Shown: positions 16,886 through 27,001, counted from the first letter of the stretch. The stretch is DNA of 64,000 nt from Paenibacillus amylolyticus (GCF_029689945.1 NZ_CP121451.1:2480001-2544000); one strand, 5' to 3'. Notes: generated from the letters alone by a model not told the origin. Made by a program: numbers and translations.

Positions 16886-17078
16886 TAACGAATCTGCAAC
16901 GTCTTATTAGGGGAATTACCATCAAAAACAAATTCTAACGAATCTCAGTCACGTTATGCCTTTGCAAAAAGGCTTCTGAATCTCGAATTCGACTACGATG
17001 GATGAAATAACGCCTCTGTGATTCGTTACATCTCAGAACTGTGCAAAAAGGAACAATTAGCGTGTTTTGGATTCGTTA
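16886..17078. repeat. 193-bp element with four TAACGAATC boxes, copy 1
   Basis: Two direct boxes TAACGAATC (16886 and 16936) face two inverted boxes GATTCGTTA (17020 and 17070). Box starts are 50, 84 and 50 bases apart. The copy at 33808-34000 has the same three distances. Sequence just inside the inner boxes also matches (TCAG-CACG-TAT and AATAA-GC-TCT). Together the arms could form a nested hairpin. The element fills most of the gene-free stretch 16826-17209, which otherwise shows only the terminator at 17118. Confidence 0.75.
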
Positions 17079-17117
17079 GGACACAACAAAATAAAACATA
17101 ACACAGTAAAACATAAT

Positions 17118-17161
17118 AAGGGGTGTCCTCTGTCATTCATATGACAAATGGGACACCCCTT
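17118..17161. terminator. Bidirectional terminator
   Basis: AAGGGGTGTCC (17118-17128) pairs with GGACACCCCTT (17151-17161), with an inner TGTCAT/ATGACA helix. It lies downstream of the minus-strand genes at 17210-18614 and can also stop plus-strand transcripts; the T-tracts on both sides are short. Confidence 0.75.
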
Positions 17162-17209
17162 CTTTAATATTCCGGCATGTTGTACCAAGACGGTATAGCA
17201 TTGGAGGAC

Positions 17210-17380
17210 TCAATCTTTTGAATTCATGATCGCCATCGATGCCGGATCGGGAAATACATAGCCTTTCGGCAGCTTCTTCATCAATTCATTCATTATGGCA
17301 TAATCCACGTCAATGTGAGGTGTGGAAACGGGCGCCGAAAACCAGCGATTGTATAGATCACTCGGTACAAGCAACGTCAT
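17210..17380 (-). CDS. Small protein, 56 aa, overlapping a glycosyltransferase gene
   Basis: Short gene on the minus strand. Its ATG (complement of 17378-17380) overlaps the TGA of the upstream glycosyltransferase as ATGA, and AGAGGAGG lies about 9 nt before it. Product begins MTLLVPSDLYNRWF and ends PDPASMAIMNSKD, with the middle IMNELMKKLPKGYVFPD; no signal or membrane segment. Tight coupling and a good ribosome site support it as real. Family not recognised; it presumably works with the glycosyltransferase. Confidence 0.6.
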   Translation of the reverse strand: MTLLVPSDLYNRWFSAPVSTPHIDVDYAIMNELMKKLPKGYVFPDPASMAIMNSKD

Positions 17381-18614
17381 ATCGGTTGTCCTCCTCTGTA
17401 AATGGCTTCCTGGTAGACTTGAAATGTACGATATCCCATCACTTCCAGTGAACGGTGTTGTTCAGCCCAGGATTTCGCTGCCGCCCCCACTGTTCTCCGG
17501 GTAACATCATCCTCCAGTAGTGCATCCAACAGTTCGCGAAGCGAGTCAGCATCCTGCGGAGGAACAACCCACCCTGTACGACCAGGTTCGACCATCTCAG
17601 GCATGCCGGCTGTACCACTGACGATAACAGGTACACCCGCAAGTTGCGCTTCGGTAACGGAGAACGGTTGAGTGTCCTGCAGGCTGGGCTGGACATAGAT
17701 GTCTGCATGGCGCAGGAAGGAAGGAATATTGTCCAGCTTGCCCCAGAACACCACATCGGCTCCAATGCCAGCACTCGTAGTCTGTGCTCGCAATTCCTCG
17801 AGCAGATTACCTTCTCCAGCGATCCAGCATACCCAGTCGGAACGTTTACTTTTGAGACTGGCCAGAGCCTTGATTAACACATGAACGCCTTTGATGTATT
17901 CAAGCCTTCCTGTAAAAGCAATGACTTTCTTGCCCGCAGGTGGCCGCTGACGGAACTTCACAGCTGCTGCGGCACGGTAGGTTGGCAGGTCTACAGCATA
18001 GGGAATCTGCCTGAACTTTGATTCAGGAACTGCAAGTTCTGTAAGTGTGCTCTTGATCCAGTGGCTTGACACAAGAATGAGCTCGGATAGTGCTGCACTT
18101 CGCTCCTCCAATGAGAGAAAATAACGTCCACGCTTGGATTGCAAATAGGAGGGGAGAGTAAGCTGCGGGTTGGAATTTTGAGCATCGTAAAAGGCTTCAC
18201 GTGCAAGAGCGCCATGATAACTTGTAACGAGGGAACATGACGATTCAAGATACGTTTTATCGCTATGGCGGCTACCGGATCTTGTGCATGAATAACGTCA
18301 TAGTGGTTCACTCCCAGATAAGCGGCGCCCATCTCGAAGGCATATCTATTCAGCTCATAATAAGCAATAAGAGGATCGGCCGTAAATTGTGGCAGATCGG
18401 TCGGATTGAGTTTGGCTTGCAGCATGGGCCACACTGTATCCTTGGAGAAAGCGCGGTTCAGGTTACGAACATATACTTCGTTCTTGGCACCATTGGTGCC
18501 CATGATATCAACCTCTACACCAAGTTCGATCAGCCTGTCAGCCAGTTGTTTAACATAGGTCCATATGCCACCCATATGTGTAAGCTCCCAATACGTAACG
18601 AGCAGAACTCTCAT
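17377..18614 (-). CDS. GT4-family glycosyltransferase (one-base deletion)
   Basis: GT-B enzyme on the minus strand, ATG at 18614 after AAGGAGGT. N-terminal domain: VLLVTYWELTHMGGIWTYVKQLADRL, HYDVIHAQDPVAAIAIKRILNRHVP. The frame breaks in the three-base run at 18231-18233 (GGG on the plus strand). One more base gives RHVPLVTSYHGALAREAF and joins the donor domain: IAFTGRLEYIKGVHVLIKALASL, WIAGEGNLLEELRAQ, PSLQDTQPFSVTEAQLAGVPVIVSGTAG. About 412 residues when joined, typical for GT4. Its closest sense is of a mannosyl- or N-acetylglucosaminyl-transferase, but the substrate is open. Confidence 0.87.
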
Positions 18615-18798
18615 AGCTACCTCCTTGTCACGGCCTGCACAGACCGAGCTTCTATGCTTTTATTCTATGAAAAAGAGGACCGGAAGGTCGGGCATTTCCG
18701 TGCAATTGGTTGAAAATGGGTGTATGCAACTGGCAATGGACGAGAGAAAGCATATCCTGTGTATAGAGAGGCTCATGGTGCCGAAGGAGGGTTATGCA

Positions 18799-19158
18799 AT
18801 GGCGGCATATTTACTTCATATTCATGAAAATTTTTTGCAGACGCCTGTTCCCGTCAAGTACTTGGACGTGGAGCTGGCTTATGTGGGGGGCGAAGACGGG
18901 ACAGATGTATTTATTGGCGGAGCCGGTATGCACGGAGAATTGTATCGACATCTTTTTCATATGAGACCTAATACGGGAGGAGTGGGCGGTAATCAGGTCA
19001 TTCATAATCTGGATGTATCTTCCGAGCCTTATGAACTGAGGATTATCAGCAATAGCTCTTCACCGAATCATCTGGTTATTCGAGTGTATTGCAGGAGTAT
19101 TCACGGTCAGACATTGGGCATACTGTCAGAATGTCAGTTGATGAAACTTGCAGATTGA
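18799..19158 (+). CDS. Hypothetical protein, 119 aa
   Basis: I do not recognise the family. ATG 18799 is chosen for AAGGAGG 8 nt upstream; longer in-frame starts back to 18565 run into the divergent gene's control region. Predicted mainly beta-strand: FLQTPVPVKYLDVELAYVGG, DVFIGGAGMHGELYRHLF, VIHNLDVSSEPYELRIISNSSS, LVIRVYCRSIHGQTLG. No signal peptide or membrane segment. Divergent from the GT4 gene at 17377-18614 and followed by its own terminator. Confidence 0.65.
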   Translation: MAAYLLHIHENFLQTPVPVKYLDVELAYVGGEDGTDVFIGGAGMHGELYRHLFHMRPNTGGVGGNQVIHNLDVSSEPYELRIISNSSSPNHLVIRVYCRSIHGQTLGILSECQLMKLAD

Positions 19159-19197
19159 TATGAACTTAATTGAATAGTCAGGAATTAACCAATGTGT

Positions 19198-19227
19198 GGA
19201 GCAGGGAAAGTGCCTGTTCCATTTTTT
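19198..19227 (+). terminator. Terminator after the 119-aa gene
   Basis: GGAGCAGG (19198-19205) pairs with CCTGTTCC (19213-19220), one G-U pair, followed by ATTTTTTG. Confidence 0.8.
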
Positions 19228-19264
19228 GTATGGCATCCATAGTAGAAATGTCTGAAAAAATAGC

Positions 19265-19343
19265 TTGACAGCAAAGGTATTTTCATTAAAATAAGATCAG
19301 TATTAAACGAAAGTTTAAAACGACGATTTAAAACGATAGTTTG
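19265..19343 (+). promoter_or_regulatory. Promoter with three tandem 13-bp operator-like units upstream of the MFS gene
   Basis: A consensus -35 TTGACA lies at 19265-19270; 17 bases later comes an A-rich -10 (around 19288-19294). Directly after it are three head-to-tail 13-base units starting at 19305, 19318 and 19331: AAACGAAAGTTTA, AAACGACGATTTA, AAACGATAGTTTG. The first and third contain AAAC/GTTT inverted arms. Position just after the promoter fits repressor sites controlling the exporter; the regulator is not in view. Confidence 0.6.
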
Positions 19344-19411
19344 AAAATGGTCGTCAATATAGGCTGTGTGAGACGCATAAATAAATCTGTGATCTCCTGC
19401 CGGAAAAGAGT

Positions 19412-20901
19412 GTGGAGAACGTGAAAGAACAAACAGCAGTACCTCAGGAGGCGGCAGAGTTTTCAATTAAAACGATCATACTGCCACTTCTGGCTATTAT
19501 CGTCGGAATGATCATGGTTATTCTGGACAGCACGGTTGTGAATGTAGCCATTCCGAATCTCGTTCAATATTTTGAGACGGATCTGAAGACCATCCAATGG
19601 ACGGTTACGGGTTACACCCTCGCATTGTCTGCGGTGATTCCGCTGGCAGGCTGGTTAACGGACCGTTTCGGTGCCAAACGAGTATTTCTATTCACAATTG
19701 CCATGTTTACCCTGGGTTCTGTATTATGCTCGATTGCCCAATCACCTGAGCAATTAATCATTTACCGTGTCATTCAGGGCCTTGGGGAGGTATGGTTGCT
19801 CCTATTGGTATGGCCATGGTCTTTCGTCTGGCTCCTCCTGAACGAAGAGGGTCGATCATGGGTATGCTCGGAATTCCAATGCTGCTTGCTCCTGCACTTG
19901 GCCCGGTATTGTCCGGTTGGTTTATTGAATCACTGAGCTGGCACTGGATCTTCCTGATTAACTTGCCCATTGGTATTGCAGCTTTCATCCTATGTATCAA
20001 ATTTCTGCCTGATACAGATCGTGGACGCACGCCTGCACTGGATCTGCTGGGCATGATTCTGGCGCCAATTGCATTCTCGATGCTCGCTTACGGTGTGAGT
20101 GAGGGGGAACGAGCTGGACATCTTCAACAACACTGACGGGTGTAATTATAGGTGGCGTGGCGCTCATCTTGTTCATTATTGTAGAACTTCGGCATCAGAA
20201 CCCATTGCTCGAACTCCGGGTATTCAAATCATCTGATTTCTCTCGGGGATTATTCTTGCATGGGTATCACAAGTGGCGCTGTTCGGTGCGATGATTCTTA
20301 TTCCGCTTTATTTACAGCAGATCAAAGGGTACACTGCGTTGGAGACAGGATTAATTCTGCTTCCGCAGGCTCTGGCATCCGGAGTAGGTATGCCGCTCGG
20401 CGGCCGATTGTTTGATAAAATTGGTGCGAGACCTCTGGCCTTCGTGGGTCTGGGCATTATCTCGGGAGCGTTGTTCATCCTGTCCTCCATTACCGCAGCG
20501 ACAGGTCTTGGTCTGATCATCACGGCTCTGATCATGATGGGTCTGGGTATGGGCTTGTCCATGATGCCACTCAATACGCATGTATTGAATGCTGCACCGC
20601 GCAAGCTGGTTGGACGGGTTACACCGCTTACGGCTGCTGCCCAGCAAGTGGTTGTGTCCTTCGCAGTTGCAGGGCTTACAGGTTTCCTTACTTCACGAAT
20701 TGCAGACAATACAACGAGTACGGAGCCGACGGCTATAGTGCAAGGTCTGGTAGGGGCTTTAATGACACGTTCTTCCTGGCTGCTTGTATTGCATTGTTCG
20801 GATGTTTGCTCAGTCTGATTCTACGCAAACCCAAGCCGATGCCGGAAGAAGAACTTCAAAATGGCGACAAGCCTGATCCCTCGATGATGATGGGACACTA
20901 A
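19412..20901 (+). CDS. DHA2/EmrB-QacA-type MFS drug exporter (four one-base deletions)
   Basis: Proton-driven multidrug exporter of the 14-helix DHA2 group. Start GTG 19412 or 19421. Readable blocks: ILDSTVVNVAIPNLVQYFETDLKTIQWTVTGYTLALSAVIPLAGWLTDRFGAKR (first helices and the DRFG loop), VIQGLGGGMVAPIGMAMVF, RRGSIMGMLGIPMLLAPALGPVLSGWFI (helix 5 antiporter motif), GLGMGLSMMPL. Four frame breaks fall in G-runs at 19784-19787, 20103-20107, 20245-20248 and 20753-20756; adding one G to each gives a continuous protein of about 497 residues ending MMMGH. Four separate G-run losses in an otherwise perfect gene point to sequence error rather than decay. Confidence 0.87.
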
Positions 20902-20920
20902 GCGTTTCTACAAAACATAC

Positions 20921-20958
20921 AAAGGCAGTTCAGGGAGTCTTGCTGAACTGCCTTTTTT
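20921..20958. terminator. Terminator between convergent genes
   Basis: AAAGGCAGTTCAG (20921-20933) pairs with CTGAACTGCCTTT (20943-20955), followed by TTT. It serves the MFS gene and, on the other strand, the glycosyltransferase ending at 20966. Confidence 0.9.
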
Positions 20959-20965
20959 GTTATGC

Positions 20966-22037
20966 TCAGTGAAAGATTCGCAGGGCTGTCATCATTTCAC
21001 GGAAAGAATGGGCATATCGATCGAGTGAGAAAGACAAGCTCATATGCTGTCTGCCCTGAATGCGGATATATTCGCGCAGTTTCTTGTTCTTCATGAGGTC
21101 TCTTGCTTCGTCTACAGCTGCCTTTATATTTCCAATGGGATAAAACTTTCCAGTCTTATCATGTGTAATAAATGAGCGCACACCATCCGAATCCGTGCTA
21201 AGCACCGGACAGCCACAACTAATGGCCTCAGCGACCGCGTAGCCGAATCCTTCCAGCAGGGAAGTGGATAACATGATTCCCCTGAAGCGGCAACCATGGA
21301 ATAATATGCAGGCATCTGAGAATGAGGAACATTGATGAAGATGCCAATTCGGTCCTCAAGCCCGTATTCTGCCAGCATGTGCCGGAACATGACTTCATCT
21401 TCTGGATTAGCCAGAGATGGATCGTGGAATAACCATAGTCTGGCTTTCGGATTTTTTTGATAATCTCACTCGATATGATTAAATATTCCCGCCAGTTTTT
21501 GTTGTGCTCAAGTCGTCCTACCCAAGCCAGCACCGGATAGGGAGGCGTATCCACCGACATCGGTGCGAAAGTGTCCGTATCCAGCATATTGGGAATGACG
21601 AACCGATGAAGCCAAGGGCAGATATTGATGAACATATCCAGCAGGTGGTCTGTGGGAGGGATAACGGCAGCATCGCAATGGGCCTGAAGGTAAGGTACCC
21701 CCATCTGTATCGTTTCCAGCGCCTGATCGCGTGTTCCAAGACCCTGTGCTTCATAAATAATTTTGCCTGTATAACCAAGTGCTCTCAAGCGGCCGGGCAT
21801 CGCAATGTCTGAAGTGGCAATGATGGCATCATAATGATGAGTATGGATCAGATGGTGGATATCCTCGTCACTGGACGCGGTAAAAATGGGCGTATCACTG
21901 TTGTTCTGCAGTCCTGAACCTGTATTGAGATATAATAGATGCGCTTCAATGCCATGACGTTTCAGAACAGCGGTGCGCAGTCGATTTAACGTATCCACGC
22001 CACCGCTTGGAATATAAAACGTGAATAATACTTTCAC
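20966..22037 (-). CDS. GT4-family glycosyltransferase, minus strand (two one-base deletions)
   Basis: GT-B enzyme. I prefer the GTG at 22037 (MKVLFTFYIPSGGVDTLNRLR) since AGAGGGTGA precedes it; the frame is open to 22070. N-terminal half: IHHLIHTHHYDAIIATSD, GKIIYEAQGLGTRDQ; donor half: YPVLAWVGRLEHNKNWREYLIISSEIIKK, then EYGLEDRIGIFINVPHSQMPAYYSM and TSLLEGFGYAVAEAISCGCPVLSTDSDG with the EX7E motif. Breaks lie in a seven-T run (21452-21458, plus strand; eight expected) and a CCCC run (21279-21282; five expected). Corrected length about 357. It stands alone, away from the main glycan cluster. Confidence 0.85.
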
Positions 22038-22240
22038 ACGATTCACCCTCTGACTTTTGGTCAGGAGCACATTCTCCTGTACTTTATGTTACGTTGGCTT
22101 GAAGTGCAGCGTGTGGGTGTTAAATAGAATGTTCACATTTTGGACAAATATTTTTAAGCTTGCATTTAAGTGACATTAAGCTGAGGCTAGGATAGCTCAC
22201 GTAAGATACAAGGAACTTCCCGTGTACATCATTTTATTAC

Positions 22241-22467
22241 ATAAGTTCAACGTAACATTTACACGATAACGGAGAGGCAGAAATAACTTGAAGAAGCGAA
22301 GCGTTCACTTGAAAGCTTTCTGAAAAGAAAGCTACATCGGAAGCATACGCTATCACCGGATTTTCCTTCTAAGTGAAGGAATCAAAAAAAATCTGGAGAT
22401 CACAGTGATCGAAAGGTTATTCTGTCATCGGAGTGCAAGTGTAATATTTTCTGTTGAATTTATATAA
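22241..22467 (+). repeat. Structured repeat element, copy A, upstream of the ABC operon
   Basis: Imperfect palindrome of about 227 bases. Outer arms ATAAGTTCAAC...TTTACAC (22241-22263) face GTGTAATATTTT...GTTGAATTTATA (22439-22463). Inside, GGCAGAAATAACTT faces AAGGTTATTCTGTC. The core GAAGAAGCG-AGCGTTC and GATCACAGTGATCGAAAGG match copies at 28749 and 37589. This copy has about 40 extra bases at 22308-22350 that add another hairpin (AAAGCTTTC/GAAAGCT). It accounts for most of the gene-free stretch 22071-22502 and ends 36 bases before the ABC operon. It could be a structured leader RNA or a MITE-like repeat. Confidence 0.7.
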
Positions 22468-22502
22468 CGAACGATGGTGCACGGGTATTTTAACGGGAAA
22501 GG

Positions 22503-23635
22503 ATGAATGATGTGCTCGAAGTGAAACAGGTCAGCAAAGTTTACGAAGGGCAACGCGGCGTACATCAGCTGAATTTCACCATGGAACGTGGTGAGATTGT
22601 CGGGTTTCTCGGGCCTAATGGTGCCGGGAAAACAACAACGATGCGTATGATTACGGGCTATGTGCATCCAACCGCGGGTTCCATCATGGTCGATGGGGTA
22701 TCGGTGCATGAGCAGGGTCAGCGTGTTCGTTCCAAGATTGGGTATCTGCCTGAAACGCCGCCACTTTATCCCGATATGACGGTGCAGTCCTATCTTAAAT
22801 TTGTAGCCAATTTGCGAGATGTTCCGGCACGTGAGGTTAAGCTGCGGGTCAGCGAGATGGTTAGCAGACTGGGACTTCAGGGGCGCGAAAGACAGATGGT
22901 ACGTGGGTTATCCAAAGGATACAAGCAACGTCTCGGGCTGGCAGGAGCCATTATTCACAAGCCGGATCTGCTGGTCCTGGATGAGCCAACATCAGGCCTG
23001 GACCCCAACCAGATTATCGAGATCAGAGATCTGATCCGCGAACTGGGAGAGAACCATACGGTACTGCTCAGTACGCATATTTTGCCTGAAGTGAGTGCGC
23101 TCTGTAATCGGATGTTGATCATTAATCAGGGCAGCTCGTGCTGGATGGTTCACCTCAGCATTTCGGATCAGCAATGGGGGATCAGTTCAAGGTATCGATT
23201 GAAGTGAAGGCCACTACGGAACAATTACATAATGTGCTGACACCGTGGGAGAAGGTGCGGAGTGAAGTCATTGAAGCGTCGGATGCAAATACCACCAGCA
23301 ATACTTCTCGTACTTCAGATGCATCGAGTACGGTCAAAATGCTTCTTACTGGTGAAAACTCGGAAGATTTCCGGGAGGAGCTGTTCTACCTTTTGTCTGG
23401 AGCAGGATTACCGATTCTGGAGATGAAGAAGGAGAATCTAAGCCTGGAACAAATTTTCCTGAAGCTGACCACAACCGAGACAACAGACACGGACACGAGT
23501 TTGGCAGATGCGGATAAGATTGCTGGGTCAGCAATGGATCAGGAGGATGTAGCTTCGGACAACGAATCGTCGAGTATATCGGAAACATCAGCGGACAGTC
23601 CAGCCCATTCTTCCAAAGGGGAGGGCTCCAAATGA
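22503..23635 (+). CDS. GldA-like ABC transporter ATP-binding protein (one-base deletion)
   Basis: ATPase of an ABC-2 type system. ATG 22503 touches its GGAAAGG site; GTG 22512 would have better spacing. Walker A GPNGAGKTT (37-45), signature LSKGYKQRLGLAGA, Walker B LLVLDEPTSGLD, His switch STHILPEV. The frame breaks near 23133; one A restores INQGKLVLDGSPQHFGSAMGDQF and the C-terminal extension, which ends in a Ser/Asp-rich stretch (SSSISETSADSPAHSSKGEG). About 377 residues. Its stop overlaps the permease start. With the next three genes it forms a Gld-type unit (ATPase, permease, extracytoplasmic GldG, DUF4340). Confidence 0.88.
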
Positions 23636-24348
23636 GACGAATGATGGCGATATGTAACAAAGAGCTGCAAGCTTACTTTCTGTCTCCGACGTCCTATTTT
23701 GCTTTTGCCGTATATGTTCTGATGACCAGTCTGCTGTTCTATTCCAGTTTCGTATATTACCAGCCGAGTATTGTCGATTATCGCCTCGTACTGGGGGATA
23801 CGTTATCCATGCTGCTGTTTGTGGTGCCTTTGTTAACGATGCGGCTGGTTGCAGAGGAATTCAGACAGGGAACGGATGAATTGTTGCTGACTTCTCCCGC
23901 ACGTGTGACCGAAATTATTTTTGGCAAATATCTTGCTTCTCTGGCCATTTTGGTCGTACTCATCCTGTGCAGTCTGGTGTATCCTTTCATCATGTCGTTC
24001 TATGGAACATTGGATATGACGACGGTATGGATGTCTGCACTGGGTTTGTTGTTCCTGGGCGGAAGCATGATGGCAATTGGACTGTTCGCCTCCACATTAT
24101 CCCAGCATCAGATGGTGTCTGCGGTGGCGGGTTTTATTATTTTGCTCGTTTTGTGGATGCTTGATTCATTCGCAGGTAATACCGGATCTGCTTTACAGCA
24201 GTGGCTGGACCCGTTTGCCCTGACCAACCGGTTTGACAGCTTCATGAAAGGTGTGCTTAGTGGACCGGATATTCTGTACTACGTCACCCTTTCGGGTGTG
24301 TTTCTGCTGTTAAGCATTCAAATTGTTGAACGGAAGCGGTGGAGGTGA
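23632..24348 (+). CDS. ABC-2 type permease (GldF-like)
   Basis: Membrane subunit, 238 residues with six predicted membrane segments, starting MRRMMAICNKELQAYFLSPTSYFAFAVYVL, a hallmark of the GldF/NosY-like permeases, and continuing TMRLVAEEFRQGTDELLLTSPARVTEIIFGKYLA, the coupling helix region. ATG overlaps the ATPase stop (ATGA). In Bacteroidetes GldFG serve gliding; in Firmicutes the same gene set is common but its cargo is not established. Confidence 0.88.
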   Translation: MRRMMAICNKELQAYFLSPTSYFAFAVYVLMTSLLFYSSFVYYQPSIVDYRLVLGDTLSMLLFVVPLLTMRLVAEEFRQGTDELLLTSPARVTEIIFGKYLASLAILVVLILCSLVYPFIMSFYGTLDMTTVWMSALGLLFLGGSMMAIGLFASTLSQHQMVSAVAGFIILLVLWMLDSFAGNTGSALQQWLDPFALTNRFDSFMKGVLSGPDILYYVTLSGVFLLLSIQIVERKRWR

Positions 24349-24352
24349 GAAG

Positions 24353-25747
24353 ATGAAAAAATGGTTAAGTCATACCAACAGTACCGTGCTGTCTGTAGCG
24401 GTGATTGGCATCTTTATTTTGCTGACACTGTTCCTGAATTCACTTGGCGGCTTCCAGCTCGATCTGACCTCGAACAAACAATACACGTTGTCTGACCAGT
24501 CCCTTACTGCGATCAAAGGCGTGAAGGATGACGTCAATATTCTGGTGTTAACCGTTGAAAATGCCAACAACACCGTGCTGAACCGTGAGGTTACGGATAT
24601 GGTGGAGGAATACACGAAACGTAACAGCAAGCTGAAACTAAAACAATATAATCTGACGCAGGAACCTGCGCTTGCATCCAAATACGGTATAACGGGCAGC
24701 TCCATTGTGCTGGAGCAGGGAGATCAGCACAAAGTGATTGATATCGCCAGTTTGTTCACTGCGACAGGTGACGGAAGTGACGGATCATATCAATTCACTG
24801 GAGAGGAAAAGCTAACACAGGCGCTCATGAACATGTCATCCACCGAGATGCATAAAATGGTCTTTTTGACCGGACATGAAGAGCTGAGTTTCGATCAGAT
24901 GACTACGCTGCAATCCTCATTGGAACAAAATAATGTGCAGACGGAACAGTTGCAGTTAAATCAGGCCGGAAAGGTTCCGGATGATGCAGATGTGCTTGCC
25001 ATTATAGGTCCACAACGTGATCTCAGTGATGCAGAACTGAAGGCCATTCGCACATATCTGAGTAATGGCGGCAAGCTGTTATTATCCCTCGGATTCGTGG
25101 AAGATATGAAATCCAGCTGGAAAAACATCGATACCCTCATGGCAGACTATGGTGTCGTTGATGAGCATGCGGTCATGGTCGATAATCAACAAGCAAGTAC
25201 GATGGGTCCGCTCTGGGTGGTGCCGGAGTATGGCACACATGCAATTACGGACAAACTCGCTGCAAGCAAGCTATACCCGATGTTGTCGCTGTCGATTGCA
25301 TTGACCAGCAAAGAACAGGATAAATATACCCTTTCTCCATTGATTCATTCTTCGGATGACAGTTACGGGGAGACCAATATCGGCGGCTTATTGCAAAATG
25401 AAACAAGCAATGATGCCGAAGAGGACATCCAGGGTCCAGTGGAACTAGGGTATCCAGCCGATACTACGGATGGCAAACCGAAGGCGGTTATTTTGGGCTC
25501 GTCCATTTTCATGCAGGATTCGGATATTGCGAATGGCGGGAACAGGGACTTCATTTTGAATACGGTGAATTATTTGAGTGAGAAAGAAAATGGATTGACC
25601 ATACGCCCACGGATACAAGCTGGATATGAGACGGCATACCTGAACGGCGAACAGGCCAGAACGATTTTCTTCGTGGCTATTGTAGCGTTCCCGCTCATCT
25701 TTGTGATCATCGGTGTACTCTTATGGTGGAGGCGCAGACGGGTATGA
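24353..25747 (+). CDS. GldG family protein (ABC-associated extracytoplasmic protein)
   Basis: 464 residues. ATG 24353 is chosen for GGAGGTGAG 4 nt before it. One membrane helix near the N-terminus (LSVAVIGIFILLTLFLNSLG), then a large extracytoplasmic part with LDLTSNKQYTLSDQSLTAIKGVKDDVNILVLT, the typical opening of the GldG/DUF4350-like module, VFLTGHEELSFDQMTTLQSSL and VLAIIGPQRDLSDAELKAIRTYLSNGGKLLLSLG (a GATase-like fold), and a last membrane helix (TIFFVAIVAFPLIFVIIGVLLWW) with RRRRV at the end. Overlaps the next gene by ATGA. Confidence 0.87.
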   Translation: MKKWLSHTNSTVLSVAVIGIFILLTLFLNSLGGFQLDLTSNKQYTLSDQSLTAIKGVKDDVNILVLTVENANNTVLNREVTDMVEEYTKRNSKLKLKQYNLTQEPALASKYGITGSSIVLEQGDQHKVIDIASLFTATGDGSDGSYQFTGEEKLTQALMNMSSTEMHKMVFLTGHEELSFDQMTTLQSSLEQNNVQTEQLQLNQAGKVPDDADVLAIIGPQRDLSDAELKAIRTYLSNGGKLLLSLGFVEDMKSSWKNIDTLMADYGVVDEHAVMVDNQQASTMGPLWVVPEYGTHAITDKLAASKLYPMLSLSIALTSKEQDKYTLSPLIHSSDDSYGETNIGGLLQNETSNDAEEDIQGPVELGYPADTTDGKPKAVILGSSIFMQDSDIANGGNRDFILNTVNYLSEKENGLTIRPRIQAGYETAYLNGEQARTIFFVAIVAFPLIFVIIGVLLWWRRRRV

Positions 25748-26759
25748 GAAAATGGTTTCCAACGATTCTGGTAGTCATCGTTCTAATTGTGGGCTGGGTG
25801 TACGCAGCCAATCAAAATTATTTTCGGGAAGAAGAGGCCGTGCAAGCCAAGTTGCTCGGTATTGAAACCGGGATATTCAATCCATAACAATACATGACAC
25901 TGCGGTGGAGACATCCGGTACAGCAGCATCTTCTACCCTGACGCTGGAGAATGGCGTATGGCAGATGGTTGAACCAAAAGCCTATCCTTTGAACGGTTAC
26001 AGCGTCAGCAGTTGGCTGGAGGCTCTGAGTGGTGCGAATCAGGAACTGTTGGTGGAAGAAACACCGACGGATCTGGATAAATACGGATTAGGAGCAGATG
26101 CTACACGTATGGATATCAAACTCAAGGACAATCGTGAGATCAAACTGGCGATTGGTGGCCAGCTTCCAGCAGATGATGCTCGGTATGTGCGTGTTGATTC
26201 AGGCCCCGTAGTTGCTGTAAAGACAGAAGCGATTATCAGCATAGCGTTGTCTCGTCGTGATTTGTTGGACACCACACCGTTCAACATGGATGAGACGAAT
26301 GTGGGGTCCCTGGAGTGGGAAGGGGAAGCCGCTACCTGGATGCTAACTTCGACATCGGAGAACGGTGCTGCGGAGAAGACCTGGACACTGAATGGAAAAA
26401 CGATTGAAGCCACAGATGCCGTATCTCTTATCGGCAAAATCAAAAACCTGTCGACAGCCGATGACGTGCGCAAAGCATCCGAGCTGAAGAATTCCGTTCC
26501 ACGATTCACCCTGTCTGTGGAACAGACGGTCAATGGGCAACAAGGTCGAGATGTTTATCGGGGACTCACGTTGCCATCCGATCCGGATCAGATCTGGGTC
26601 ATTACGCCAGATGGTCAATGGGCATACGCCATGGATGCGACGAGTCTGAAGGAAGCCGAGAAGTTCCCGGATACGATAAAAGCATCAACCACTTCTTCGA
26701 AAGAGTCGTCGAGTTCGGCAAATGACGCAACGGCTTCTTCATCAGCAGATGAGAAGTAA
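25744..26759 (+). CDS. DUF4340 domain protein (one-base deletion)
   Basis: Last gene of the Gld-like operon. ATG 25744 overlaps the GldG stop. One N-terminal membrane anchor (WFPTILVVIVLIVGWVYAA), then the frame halts after LLGIETG. Adding one G to the GGG at 25870-25872 gives IETGDIQSITIHDTAVETSG and the long remaining chain: WQMVEPKAYPLNGYSVSSWLEALS, YGLGADATRMDIKLKDNREIKLAIGGQLPADDARYVRVD, which are DUF4340 repeats. The tail is Ser-rich. About 338 residues. It is thought to sit outside the membrane next to GldG; role unknown. Confidence 0.83.
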
Positions 26760-26831
26760 TTATGGGGAAGATAAGTGGTCAGTGATTATAACTAACTTGA
26801 AATGATTCAGGCTAAATGAAGTTACATGTAT

Positions 26832-26862
26832 ACAGTGCTGCGAACAAGCAGCACTGTTTTTT
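26832..26862 (+). terminator. Terminator of the Gld-like operon
   Basis: ACAGTGCTGC (26832-26841) and GCAGCACTGT (26848-26857) form a perfect 10-bp stem with a 6-base loop and a T-tract. It rules out long in-frame starts for the next gene that begin at 26816. Confidence 0.95.
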
Positions 26863-27001
26863 GATGTGTATAGGTGAAATTCTTACCGTCCCAAACACCA
26901 AGTTTACAGGCAAAGGTACCATATCCTTTCAGCATATCGGTGTGTGCAGAAGCGCATCCTATCTTTGTGACCAAAACCAACATACATTGGAGGATGAGTA
27001 C

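Noticed and set aside
22071..22502. A small gene in the gap before the ABC operon
   Set aside because: Frames are short and the sequence is explained by the palindromic element shared with two other sites.
26816..27001. Longer N-terminus for the YhcN-like lipoprotein
   Set aside because: The upstream in-frame codons cross a strong terminator, and the lipoprotein signal begins properly at 27002 with GGAGG before it.
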